NCBI RefSeq assembly: GCF_041146395.1 | Contig: NC_091010.1 | Location: forward strand, 46,210,001 to 46,274,000 | DNA: 64,000 nt | Direction of reading: 5' to 3' | DNA from: Eulemur rufifrons | Lineage: Eukaryota > Chordata > Mammalia > Primates > Lemuridae | Part shown: positions 10,412 through 21,630 of the stretch, one piece after another | Position numbering within the stretch: the first letter of the stretch is position 1 | Layout of the letters: the number at the start of each line of letters is the position of its first letter | The notes under the pieces: generated by a model | The model's input: only the letters and a program-made list of their open reading frames with translations | The model's database searches: none | Told to the model about the DNA's origin: nothing | Position numbers and translations under genes: made by a program

Positions 10412-13400
10412 TCAAGGAAACCAATTTTCTGGTGAGTACATGTGATGCTTGTTTTTCCATTCTTGGGATACTTCACTTAATATAATGGGTTCCAACTCTC
10501 TCCAGGAGAACCATAGAGATGTTGTATCTTCATCATTCCTTATAGCTGAGTAGTATTCCATGGTATACATATACCACAGTTTACTAATCCAATCATGTAT
10601 TGATGGGCATTTGGGTTGTTTCCACATCTTTGCTATTGTGAATTGTGCTGCTATAAACATTTGGGTACACGTGCCTTTGTTACAGAATGACCTTTTTTCC
10701 TTTGGGTATATGCCCAGTAATGGGATTGCTGGGTCAAATGGCAGGTCTACTTGAATCTGTTTAAGATACCTCCATAATGCTTTCCACAGGGGTTGCACTA
10801 GTTTGCAGTCCCATCAGCAGTGTATTAGTGTTCCTGTCTCTCCACACCCACGCCAACATGTGTTGTTTTGGGTTTTTTTGATAAAGGCCATTCTCACTGG
10901 GGTTAAGTGATATCTCATTGTGGTTTTGATTTGCATTTCCCTGATGATTAGAGATGTTGAACACTTTTTCATATGTTTGTTAGCCATTTTTATATCTTCT
11001 TTTGAAAAATTTCTATTCATGTCCTTTGCCCACTTTTTGATAGGGTTGCTTGATTTTTTCTTGCTGATTTTCCTGAGTTCTAAATAGATTCTTGTTATCA
11101 GTCCTTTATCTGATGTGTAGTATGCAAAAATTTTTTCCCATTCTGTAGGTGGTCTGTTTATTCTCTGGACTGTTTCTTTGGCTGTGCAGAAGCTTTTTAA
11201 TTTAATCATGTCCCATTCATTTATTTTTGTTGCTGCTGTGATTGCCTTGGGGGTCTTCTTCATAAATTCTTTGCCTAGGCCAATGTCTGTAAGAGTCTTT
11301 CCTACATTTTCTTCTAGAATTCTGATTGTATCACGCCTAAGGTTTAAGTCTGTTATCCACCGTGATTTGACTTTTGTGAGAGGTGAAAGCTGTGGGTCCT
11401 GTTTCAGTCTTCTACAAGTGGCTAACCAATTCTCCCAGCACCATTTGTTGAATAGGGATTCTTGTCCCCAGAGTATATTCTTTCCCGCTTTGTCAAAAAT
11501 TAGGTGACTATATGAGGATGGTTCTATATTTGGATTTTCTGTTGTGTTCCACTGGTCTGTGTCCCTGCACTTGTGCCAATACCAGGCTGTTTTAAGAACC
11601 ACGGCCTTGTAGTATAGTTTGAGGTCTGGCAAATTAATACCTCCCATTTTGTTTTTGTTGCTTAAAATTGCTTTTGCTATACGGGGTCTTCTTTGATTCC
11701 ATACAAAGTGTATAATTATTTTCTCTATGTCTGTAAAGAATGATGTTGGTAATTTAATAGGGATTGCATTGAATCTGTAGATCACTTTGGGTAGTATAGA
11801 CATTTTAACAATGTTGATTCTTCCGATCCACGAGCATGGTATATTTTTCCATCTATTTGCAAGTTCTGCTATTTCTTTTCTCAGTGTTTCATAGTTTTCC
11901 TTATAGAGGTCCTTTACCTCTTTAGTTAGATATATACCTAGATATTTTATTTTCTTTGTTGCTATTTTGAAGGGTATTGAGTCTTTAATTTGGTTTTCCG
12001 ATTGACTGTTATTGGCATATATAAATGCCTCTGATTTGTGTATATTAATTTTGTAGCCTGAGACTTTGCTGTATTCGTTAATCAATTCCAGGAGTCTCTT
12101 GGTTGAATCCTGGGGGTTTTCCAGATATAACATCATATCATCAGCAAAAAGTGAGAGTTTGATCTCTTCCTTCCCTATTTGGACTCCCTTGATTCTGCTC
12201 TCTTGCCTGATAGCTCTCGCAAGGACTTCCAATACTATGTTGAAAAGTAATGGAGACAATGGGCAGCCCTGTCTGGTTCCAGTTCTAAGTGGGAGTGCTT
12301 TCAGTTTTTCCCCATTCAGTATGATGTTGGCTGTGGGTTTGTCATATATGGCTTGTATCATTTTTAGGTAGGTTCCATCAATGCCTATTTTGTTAAGCGT
12401 TTTTATCATAAAAGGGTGTTGAATTTTGTCAAATGCTTTTTCTGCATCTAATGAGAGTATCATATGGTTTTTGTTTTTGCTTCTATTTATGTGGTGAATT
12501 ACATTTATAGATTTACGTATGTTGAACCACCCCTGCATCTCGGGGATGAAGCCCACTTGGTCGTGGTGGATTACTTTTTTGATAAGTACTTGGATTCGAT
12601 TTGCTAGTATTTTATTGAAAATTTTTGCATCTATATTCATGAGGGAAATTGGTCTGTAGTTCTCTATTTTTGTTGTGTCCTTTCCAGGTTTTGGTATTAA
12701 TGTTATATTGGCTTGGTAGAACGTGTTAGGGAGAACTCCATCCTTCTCAATATTGGAGAATAGTTTATGTAGGATGGGCACCAGTTCTTCTTTGTATGTA
12801 TGGTAAAATTCAGGTGTGAACCCATCTGGACCAGGGCTTTTCTTTTTGGGAAGGTTTTTTATTGCTGTTTCGATTTCAGTTCTTGATATTGGTCTGTTCA
12901 GGTACTCTATTTCTTCCTGGTTGAGCCTGGGAAGACTATGTGTTTCTAAAAATTTGTCCATTTCCTCCACGTTCTCCAGTTTGTGTGCATAAAGATTTTT
13001 GTAGAATTCATAGATGATATCTTGTATCTCTGTAGTATCGGTTGTGATTTCTCCTTTCATGTTCCTAATGGAGGTTATTAGAGATTTTACTTTTGTGCTC
13101 TTGGTTAGTCTAGCCAGAGGTGTGTCTATTTTGTTTATCTTTTCAAAGAACCAACTTTTTGTTTTATTAATTTCCCTTATAGTTTCTTTGTTGTCCTTTT
13201 CATTTAGTTCTGATTTGATCTTAGTAATTTCTCGCCTTCTGCTGGGTTTGGGATCGTTCTGTTCTTCTTTCTCCAGTTCTTTGAGTCTATTCGTTAGGTT
13301 GTCTATTTGCATGTTTTCTGTCTTTTTGATATAGGCATTTATGGATATGAATTTTCCTCTCAGGACTGCTTTAGCTGCATCCCATAGATTTTGATAAGTT

Positions 13401-14290
13401 GTATCTCCATTGTCATTTAATTCAAAGAAATTTTTGATTTCCATCTTGATTTCTTCTTTTATAGAATAATTATTCAGGAGAAGGTTATTTAGCTTCCATG
13501 ACTTTGAGTAAGAGTGAGGGTTTCTGTTTGTGATCATTGTTACTTTTATTCCGCTGTGATCTGAGAAGATGCATGGTATAATTTCTATTTTTTTGAATTT
13601 TTTAAGACATGATTTATGTCCTAGGACATGGTCAATCTTAGAGAATGTCCCGTGAGCTGATGAGAAGAATGTATATTCTGTGGACTTTGGGTAGAATGTC
13701 CTATAGATGTCAGCCATGCCCATTTGTTCTAGCATTCTATTGAGGTCCATTATGTCTTTGTTTATTTTCTGTTTAGAGGATCTGTCCTGTACTGTCAGTG
13801 GGGTGTTAAAGTCTCCAGCTATTACAGTATTGTTATCTATCATTTGGTTGAGATCTAGTAGGGTTTGCTTTATGAATCTAGGTGCACCTAGGTTGGGTGC
13901 ATATATATTGAGTATAGTCATGGCTTCTTGATGAATTGTGCCTTTAATCAGTATGTAGTAGCCATCTTTGTCTTTTATTATTTTTGTTGGTTTGAAAGCT
14001 AAGTTATTGGAAATTAAGATTGCCACACCAGCTTTCTTTTGGTTACCATTTGCTTGAAATATCGATTTCCATCCTTTTATTTTCAGTCTAAATGCATCTT
14101 TGCAGGTTAGGTGAGTTTCTTGAAGACAGCAGATACTTGGATTGTATTTTTTTATCCATTGGGCCAGTCTATGTCTCTTGAGCGGGGAGTTCAAGCCATT
14201 CACATTTATTGAGAAAACTGATAGGTGAGACAGTTTTTTGTTCAGCTTGTTGGGTAGAACTTCATTGTGATGTTTTCTCTCCTGGGCCAT
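10412..14290 (-). pseudogene. ORF2: L1 ORF2 (endonuclease-reverse transcriptase), one premature stop
   Basis: ORF2p nicks DNA and copies L1 RNA at the nick. The frame is 1,293 codons, within the usual size range, and open except for codon 1159 (10814-10816), where a TGG tryptophan codon of the family has become TGA. The start used is the ATG at 14290, 39 nt after the ORF1 stop. The apurinic-type endonuclease is at about residues 20-255, with N29, E58, D160, N162, D220, S243 and H245 in the catalytic positions. The reverse transcriptase is at about 470-790 with D615 (SLDAEKAFD) and the FADD box (D717, D718). The C-terminal zinc-knuckle-like motif has C1145, C1149 and H1157. Its last cysteine lies beyond the stop, so the product would lose this motif and about 130 residues. 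The remaining frame stays open from 10813 to 10412. Confidence 0.95.
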
Positions 14291-14329
14291 TGTGGTATCT
14301 GGAATTTCATCTTTAGCTCTTGAGTAGTT

Positions 14330-14665
14330 TTACATTCGTGGATCTTTCTTGTGCTGATCCGTGTATAATTCTCTTTTGAGTACTTCTTGGAGGGCTGGTC
14401 TTGTCTTGGTGAATTCCCTCATCCTTTGTTTATCTGAGAATGTCTTGATTTCTCCTTCGTATAGAAAACTTAGCTTAGCTGGGTACAAGATTCTAGGCTG
14501 GGCATTATTCTGTTTCAGAAGCATGAAAATGGGGCCCCAACCTCTTCTTGCTTGTAAGGTTTCAGCTGAGAAATCTGGCGTAATTCTGATGGGTTTTCCT
14601 TTGTAAGTTACTTGTTTCTTTCTCCTTACAGCTCGGAGAAGTGGCTCTTTAGTGGATATTTTGGT
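14330..14665 (-). pseudogene. ORF1: L1 ORF1 3' part (C-terminal domain)
   Basis: ORF1p is the trimeric RNA-binding chaperone of L1. Only its C-terminal part remains, about 110 residues starting at a segment reading 'STKEPLLRAVRRK' and including 'SAETLQARRGWGPIF' and 'LSFLYEGEIKTF'. It ends at a normal stop (14330-14332). The coiled coil and most of the RRM are absent. The junction with U6 falls inside the codons just before this domain, where the reverse transcriptase left the L1 template. The frame is open back through U6 into flanking DNA (ATG at 14833), which I take as chance. Confidence 0.93.
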
Positions 14666-14715
14666 AAAAATATGGAACGCTTCACGAATTTGCGTGTCAT
14701 CCTTGCGCAGGGGCC

Positions 14716-14766
<51 letters not shown>

Positions 14767-14772
14767 GAGCAC
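14666..14772 (-). pseudogene. RNU6: U6 snRNA retrocopy, full length
   Basis: The minus strand reads as a 107-nt U6 from the GTGCTCGCTTCGGCAGC 5' stem-loop, through ACAGAGAAGATTAGC (the ACAGAG box used at the 5' splice site), to CATATTTTT at the 3' end. I see no difference from the canonical mammalian U6 I know. A functional U6 gene needs upstream DSE, PSE and TATA elements. Upstream here (above 14773) is the target duplication and ordinary DNA, so it should not be transcribed as a U6 gene. It is joined directly to L1 ORF1 at 14665 with no added bases, which marks it as the 5' partner of a chimeric retrotransposition event. Confidence 0.97.
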
Positions 14773-14787
14773 GGTGATACACATTTG
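14773..14787. repeat. Target-site duplication (U6 side)
   Basis: Exact second copy of the 15-bp 'ggtgatacacatttg' at 10179-10193. It abuts the first base of U6, so U6 is the true 5' end of the inserted cDNA. Confidence 0.95.
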
Positions 14788-14999
14788 AATGCTGTTGACC
14801 CAAGAGTAAAGGAAGTAAGGCAACTTCTCTCAAATAATGAAAATGGTAAGATTAAGAGATAAACATCAACAACTCCAAATCTTCTTACTGAATATAGAAA
14901 TTCAGGTTTCTTAGGGTTCCTTAAATATGTTTTCATTTTATTCATTTATATCCTATTACACAAATATTTATTCATCAAGACTGTGGTAGACATTGTGGG

Positions 15000-15540
15000 G
15001 CAATATAAAGAATGCAACTTAATTTTGGTTCCATTCAACTAATATTTATTGAGCACCTCTCATGGGCCAAGCACTGTGCTAAGTGCAAAGGTTGTAAAGA
15101 AAAATAAGACCCAGCCTGGATCCGTGAGGAAAGGGTTCAAATAATTACAGTACAAAACATGGAGCTTGCAATTACAGACTGGTGGGAGATTCCATAGAAA
15201 CACAAAAGATGAAGTGATCAATTCTGATGAGAAACCAAGAAAAACTTCAAAGAGGATATGATGCCTGACCAGATTTGTAGTAGCATTATGTCAAGTGGAC
15301 AAGAAACAACAGATGCTACAGAAAGAAAAGAGTACATATACAAGCAGGCAGTGCGCAGATGTATAACTGGTTCCATAGCACTGGAATAGAAAGCACAAAG
15401 GGGAGAATAGAAGGAGATAAAGTTAGCAAGTTGGGGGGTGGCAACAGATAAGTTCATGAAATGCTTCATATGCCATGCTACGGAGCGAGGATTTTTTTCT
15501 CCACTCTATATGCTAGTAAGCCATTGAAGGTCTCTAAAAA
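15000..15540 (-). repeat. L2 relic, antisense
   Basis: 'tatttattgagcacctctca', 'gccaagcactgtgctaagtg', 'gatatgatgcctgaccagat' and 'gtaagccattgaaggtctct' form the reverse complement of the last part of L2. Diverged and with indels. Confidence 0.6.
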
Positions 15541-16069
15541 ATGTCAGATTTGTATGTGGTAATTATACAGAAGGCAAACTAAACCATGACAAGACTAGAA
15601 ACAAGAAGAACAGATGGAAAGCTACTAAAATAATCCAAGGAAGTGAGGAGGAAACTGAGCTAATCTAACAGCACAAGGAACAGAAAGAAAGTATAAATTT
15701 TAACCATATTCAAGAGAGAAAATTAACAATCATTTTAGATTAATCAATATGAATGGGAAAATGAAAGTGAAAAGTATGTACAAGAGTGTTCTTTCAGCTT
15801 ACATCAGAACAGATATTTTAAGCATTTGGAAAATTATTAGATATCAAAATGGCAAAGCTTTAACAGATTCCAGAAAAAAATAAAAATAAAACTCCAGATA
15901 GTTGGATATAGTGTCTAGAAAAGAAGAGATGAAGAAATTTTTATAGGTGATGCACTTTGATATTAGGGCATTTACTTTAGGGGAGAATCCCATTGAAACA
16001 GAAAGCCTGCTTCATGGTTCACTTGACACTAGCAGTAAATTTTAAGAAAATATACCAGTTTGGGAAGGC
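15541..16069. other. Unclassified sequence
   Basis: A-rich, with no recognised repeat or gene. Confidence 0.4.
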
Positions 16070-16585
16070 AATATGTAACTGTGGCAGACATGGAGGTGCC
16101 CTGCTCAGATTTCCCTTCAAGAGAGCCTGCTGCTAGAAGCATAGCTGTTTGATAGCCTCCAGCTTCTGTACCTTTAGATCCACTTCAGCACTCACTCTGT
16201 GGCCATGTTCTCCACCCCACCCCTCACCCTCTGACCCGTGTGCTGTTCCCAGGCAATGACTAAGCACAGAAGACCCAGTAGAGTTAAGCCATCCCCACCC
16301 TAACAAGGTATTACTCTAATGGGCAACTTTTGCTTAAAGACTCCCCATCAACTTGGTCAAGACTTTCTCAGAACTGCATTGTGGTCTGAGGATCTTCCTG
16401 CCCAATTCTCTGCCCTTTCCCTGCTCCCTTCACAGATGTCAGACCTGCATCACCAGCTGAAGGCTCTCTCTGTCTACTTCTGCTCCTTTCCCCTTTGTTC
16501 TGCATGGGTGTTTCTCCAGATAAAACCCATACATGTCTAACCCCCTCTTGGTGTCTGCTTCTCAGAGGACCTAAACTGACACAAT
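16070..16585 (+). repeat. Possible solo LTR (endogenous retroviral, old)
   Basis: A GC-richer block of about 500 bp carries pyrimidine-rich 'tctctctgtctacttctgct', then 'ccagataaaacccatac', and ends in 'gtctgcttctcagaggacct'. This resembles the R-U5 part of class I or III LTRs as I know them. I could not confirm terminal TG...CA ends or a target duplication. The plus-strand open frame inside it (16319-16540) is not convincing as a gene. Confidence 0.35.
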
Positions 16586-17061
16586 AGTTTAAGTAAGTTT
16601 ATTAAGAATAAGAAACACAAGGAAATGTGAGTCCTGTGTTGGTGAATTTCACACCTGAAAGGTGGCTTTACTAATAACCTAACGGGGAAATAACCTATCT
16701 AACAGAAAATAAAGGAAACAAACTCACAATACAACTATGTTTTTTAAATTAAAACACCTGTGGTCTAACTTTTTATCTCTAAGACTTCATTTTCTCAACC
16801 TTGAAGAACCCTAAATGGACAGCAGGGGTGCGATCTCCTCAGTTTAGTTCTTGCCAGCACCAGATTTCAAGGACTCAGATAACCCAGCCTCACAGAGAAA
16901 AGAAAAATAAAAGACACCTACAACTTTGCCACCACTTCTGTTATCAGTCTGCTAAAGCAGAGGGGGAAAAAAAAGCTATCTTTACCCTTTAACACACCAG
17001 CTGTTTTTTCTCAACTGCCAGGCATTTTCACTCCTTTCTCTGTCTGCTGTGGCCACTTCCC
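16586..17061. other. Unclassified sequence
   Basis: No recognised repeat or gene. Confidence 0.4.
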
Positions 17062-17070
17062 CTCTCTCTT

Positions 17071-17107
<37 letters not shown>

Positions 17108-17139
17108 TCTTTCTGTCTTTCTTTCTTTCTTTCTTTCTT
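17062..17139. repeat. (CT)n and (CTTT)n microsatellite
   Basis: A run of about 40 bp of CT is followed by six CTTT-type units; the polypurine complement creates a spurious R/E-rich open frame on the minus strand. Confidence 0.95.
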
Positions 17140-17719
17140 GGAGAAATAAACTTTTACTTCTGTATATACTAATCACTGTCTGAGAATTCTTTCTCACCCG
17201 TGTATGTATTTCCACCCTTTCAACACCTAAACCACCCCTGGAAGACAGATATCTAGCTGATCCTCAGGGTTTTCCCAAGATTACACAACCCAGCCCAGTG
17301 TTTAACAGCCCTCACAGTCAGACATTTTATTCTTAATGACTTACCCACCTCCCTTGGGCCATATGTTCCATTCTAACTTCCAGAACATCTTTTACTAACA
17401 TTTCATATAATTGAATTAAATTAGATTAAACTTCCCATAAAAACTAGATTGAACTAAAAATAGTGAAAACTCTATCCATAAGAATTTTATTTTGAACTGA
17501 GTAAATTCTCAACTTAAATAATCATAGTCTCCTCTTTGAGCCCCAGGGACACAAGCAATTCAGGCAGACAACATAGCCTCCTCTGGAGTACAACATTCAT
17601 CTACCTTCTCAGGAGAATTTGCCTTTCCTGCTGCAAGCAGCTTCATCCAGCTGCCAGTAGAATATTTGGATGACATTGCCTCAAAGTCAACACACAAGAA
17701 TTCTAGTCAAATGAGGCAT
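17140..17719. other. Unclassified sequence
   Basis: No recognised repeat or gene. Confidence 0.4.
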
Positions 17720-17985
17720 ATGGCATAATAGTTAAGCGTACAGACTCTGTACTCCTACACATTTGGGTTTAAATCCTAGCTCCACTACATGCTCAAACAC
17801 GGTGACTTTAGGCATGTTTTTTTCCCTCTCTGATCCTCAGTTCCCTCATTTCTAAACTGAGTATAATAACAATACCTATTGTATGCTTGCTGTGAGGATT
17901 AAATGGGCCAAGGCAGATAAAGCATTTAGCACAGTTCCTGGCACACACTGAGCACTCAGAAACTGGAAATTATTTATGTATGTCA
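17720..17985 (+). repeat. MIR, sense, nearly full length
   Basis: 'aatagttaagcgtacagact', 'gggtttaaatcctagctcca', 'tgatcctcagttccctcatt', 'gctgtgaggattaaatgggc' and 'cctggcacacactgagcact' occur in MIR order. This is one of the best preserved MIRs in the window. Confidence 0.85.
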
Positions 17986-18639
17986 TTGTTAGTGGGAGCA
18001 TCTGCTCTGGGAATGGACAGAGTTGCTTATCCACACTGGGGAAGGCAGGGACCATATAAAATGATCTGGCTTCTTTTTTAACTAGAAAGCTGAGAAGCTA
18101 TGTAAGTGGCCACACATTAAGACTCAGCCCTCACTCACAGCAGCAAAGGGGAAGCTGGCCTTTCTCTCTGAATAAGAGGCAGACAGCTGGAGAGGGCCAA
18201 AAGAGGGATTACCAGAAGATTATGATGGTCAGGGGAAAGCTGAAATAACTATTTTAACAGACAATTTGTGCTCCAATTACCATCTAAATGTTCATGGTAA
18301 ATAAGGATCCATAAAAACACATCTGTAAACCCCCAACTTCAGTGACTGGAGCTTTGCATGGTTCATTAGCACATACTCCTTTGCCCAACTATGACATCAC
18401 TTATCAGCACAGACCTTCTCTTTTCAAAATCTCTTCCCCAGAAGTTGCGGGCAGTGCCCTGTGAGGAAATTTTCTGAAATCAGTGCAGTCACAGACTTCC
18501 TCCCATGGGTATAGGAGAAGCTTATTAAGTGAATACTGTTCATGGAATTCTGTCACCTACTCTCATGTTCCTCTTTTAAGGTAAGGGTTGGTAACTATAA
18601 ATTAGTAGGTGACAATTCATGGGGAAAGACCAATGTGCT
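17986..18639. other. Unclassified sequence
   Basis: Moderately GC-rich, no recognised repeat. No open frame with recognisable product. Confidence 0.4.
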
Positions 18640-18679
18640 AGATACAAGTGATCAGCTGTAAAGAAAAAGCTAAATCTCA

Positions 18680-18895
18680 GATCTGTACTCCAGACCTACA
18701 CTTTCCAATAGAAATATGTGAGTCACAAATGCAAATAACATTTGTAATTTTAAAATTTCTACTAACCACAAGAAAAAATAAACAGGTAGAATCAATTTTA
18801 CTTAATATAAATTATTTAATTGATTACCAATATAGCTAAAACTTTTTATTTCAATATGTAACCAACATAAAAATTATTACTGAGATTTTTAATAT
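18680..18895. repeat. Possible ancient DNA-transposon relic
   Basis: 'cactttccaatagaaatatg', 'tttctactaaccacaagaaa' and 'tatgtaaccaacataaaaat' match a common old mammalian interspersed repeat that I recall as hAT-like, but I cannot name the family safely. Confidence 0.35.
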
Positions 18896-19039
18896 TATAT
18901 TTTTTTTATTTCAGCACATTATGGGGGTACAAAAGTTTAGGTTACGTATATTGCTCGTCCCTCCTCCCCGCCCAAGTCAGAGCTTCAAGCTCTGATACCC
19001 ACTTAATGTTATTCCTATATGTGCACTTACATGTTGATC

Positions 19040-19414
<375 letters not shown>

Positions 19415-20202
19415 GATGGTGAGTACATGTGGTGCTTATTTTTTCATTCTTGGGATACTTCACTTAGTAGAATGGGTACCAGCTCTACCCAGGAAAATAC
19501 AAGAGGTGCTATATCACCATTGTTTCTTATACCTGAATAGTACTCCATGGTATACATATACCACATTTTATTAATCCACTCATGTATTGATGGGCACTTG
19601 GGTTGTTTCCACATCTTTGCACTTGTGAATTGTGCTGCTATAAACATTTGAGTGCAGATATCTTTTTTATAGAATGTCTTTTGTTCTTTTGGGTAGATGC
19701 CCAGTAATGGGATTGCTGGATCAAATGGTAGATCTACTTGTATCTCTTTGAGATATTGCTTTCCACAGAGGTTGCACTAGTTTGCGGTCCCACCAGCAGT
19801 GTATGAGTGTTCCTATCTCTCCACATCCACGCCAACATTTGTTGTTATGGGACTTTTTGATAAAGGCCATTCTCATTGGAGATAAATGATATCTCATTGT
19901 GGTTTTGATTTGCATTTCCCTGATGATTAGAAATGTTGAGCATTTTTTCATATGTTTGTTGGCCATTCTTCTGTCTTCTTTTGAAAAGTTTCTGTTAATG
20001 TCCTTTGCCCACTTTTTGATAGAGTCATTTGATTTTTTTCTTGTTGATTTTCCTGAGTTCTAAATAGACTCTAGTTATCAGCTCTTTATTTGATGTGTAG
20101 CATGAGAAAATTTTCTCCCATTTTGTAGGTTGTCTGCTTGTTCTCATGAAAGTTTCTTTGCCTGTGCAGAAGCTTTTTAATTTGATCAGGTCCCATTTAT
20201 TT

Positions 20203-21062
20203 ATTTTTGTTGTTGCTGTGATTGCCTTTGGGGTCGTCTTCATGAATTCCTTGCCTAGGCCAGAATCTAGAAGAGTTTTCCCAACATTTTCTTCTAGAAC
20301 TCTTGTGGTTCCATGCCTTACATTTAAGTCTTTTATCTATCTTGGATTAATTTTTGTGAGTGGTGAGAGATATGGATCCTGTTTCATTCTTCCGCATGTG
20401 CCCATTCAATATTCCCAGCACCATTTATTGAACAGGGCTTCTTTTCTCCAGTGTATATTGTTGTCTGCTTGGTCAAAGATCAGTTGGCTGTATGTGGATA
20501 GTTTTATATCTGGGTTCCCTGTTCTGTTCCATTGGTCTATGTCTCTACTTTTGTGCCAATCCCATGCTATTTTGATTACTATAGCCTTGTAGTACAGTTT
20601 GAAGTCTGGTAATGTGATGTCTCCAGATTTGTTCTTTTTGCTTAAGATTGCTTTGGCTATTTGGGCTCTTTTCTGATTCCAAATGAAGCATAGAATTTTT
20701 TTTCTAGATCTGTGAAATATGACGTTGGTATTTTGATGAAGATGGCTTTGAATCTACTTTGGGTAGTGTGGACATTTTAACAATGTTGATTCTACTGATC
20801 CATGAGCATGATACATTTTCCCATTTGTGTCATCTACAGTTTCTTTCCTCAGTGTTTTGTAGTTCTCTTTGTAGAGATCTTTCACCTCCTTGGTTAAGGA
20901 TATTCCTTAGTATTTTATTTTCTTTGTGACTATTGTAAATGGTATCGAGTCTTTAAATTGAGTCTCAGCTTGACTGTTGCTGGCGTATAGGAACGCTACA
21001 TTGATTTTATAACCTGAGACTTTGCTGAAATTTATTTATCAATTCCAGGAGTCTCTTGGTGG
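20203..21062 (-). repeat. Near-identical L1 tract, copy A
   Basis: About 860 bp match 26571-27417 at roughly 99% (six substitutions and one 13-bp gap by eye). The offset is 6,368 bp before the gap and 6,355 after it. From about 20622 to 21062 I see no difference at all. Flanking L1 sequence on the left differs by roughly 20% or more. Confidence 0.9.
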
Positions 21063-21105
21063 TATTTCTCATGTTTTCTAGATATAAGGTCATATCATCA
21101 GCCAT

Positions 21106-21239
21106 GCCTTTTCTATGAAGACAAATTGCATTCTGTTGAAGAATAACGCAGCTAAAGGAAAAAGGTATAAAAAGGGAAAACAAAACAAGAAGGCAAAATA
21201 TGGCAAATGAAGAAAAATGGTAACAGGATTCATGCCTAA
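21106..21239. other. Unclassified sequence
   Basis: Short unique segment beyond the 5' end of the truncated L1. Confidence 0.4.
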
Positions 21240-21630
21240 GGGAAACTGACATTAACTAATATTAGTTGTTTTTTTTTTTTTTTCTTTATCTGGTATCCAT
21301 GTAGAGTTTAACTGGATCTTCTGATTCAGGGTCTGTCACCTGGGCTTCTCCATATAACATGTCACACAGCACAGCAGCTTGCTACATCAGAACAAGCAAG
21401 CAAGAAGGCAAAGAGTGTCAGCAAGAGAGAGAGAGTCCTAGCAAGACTAAAGTCATAGTCTTTTGTACCCTATATGAAATGACATCTATATGTTTTGCCT
21501 TATTCTATCAGGGCCAGAAGGAAGTCACTAGGTTTTGCTCCCACTCAAGGATTACCCAAAGACATAAATACTAGTAGGCAGGGATCAGTGGGAACCACAT
21601 GATAAGGGGTGTAACATATTAGTGGTACCT
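21240..21630. repeat. Possible old interspersed repeat, family unresolved
   Basis: 'gactaaagtcatagtctttt', 'ttctatcagggccagaagga', 'gtcactaggttttgctccca' and 'ggcagggatcagtgggaacc' recall a dispersed mammalian repeat, but I cannot assign it without a library search. Confidence 0.35.

Larger units (their letters stand above)
10194..14772 (-). mobile_element. U6 snRNA-L1 chimeric retroelement
   Basis: Read on the minus strand, the element is a complete U6 snRNA (14772-14666), then the last third of L1 ORF1 (14665-14330), a 39-nt spacer, ORF2 (14290-10412), a shortened 3' UTR and an A-rich tail (10250-10194). Perfect 15-bp duplications flank the whole unit, so U6 and L1 arrived as one insertion. 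Chimeras of U6 fused to 3' parts of L1 are known from human and mouse. They are attributed to the reverse transcriptase switching template from L1 RNA to U6 RNA during target-primed reverse transcription. This copy is notable for carrying about 4.4 kb of L1, for an apparently perfect U6, and for a nearly open ORF2. It lacks an L1 5' UTR promoter and should not be autonomous. It has no introns or other host sequence. Confidence 0.95.

Noticed and set aside
12066..13931. Plus-strand open frames of about 75-110 codons opposite ORF2
   Set aside because: Shadows of the L1 ORF2 coding strand.
14666..14772. Active U6 snRNA gene
   Set aside because: No upstream DSE, PSE or TATA element is visible, and the copy is the 5' end of an L1 insertion.
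16070..16585. Host exon or GC-rich promoter
   Set aside because: The sequence fits an old LTR better; no splice-flanked coding frame was found.
17041..17140. R/E-rich minus-strand protein (16982-17215)
   Set aside because: Translation of a CT/CTTT microsatellite.
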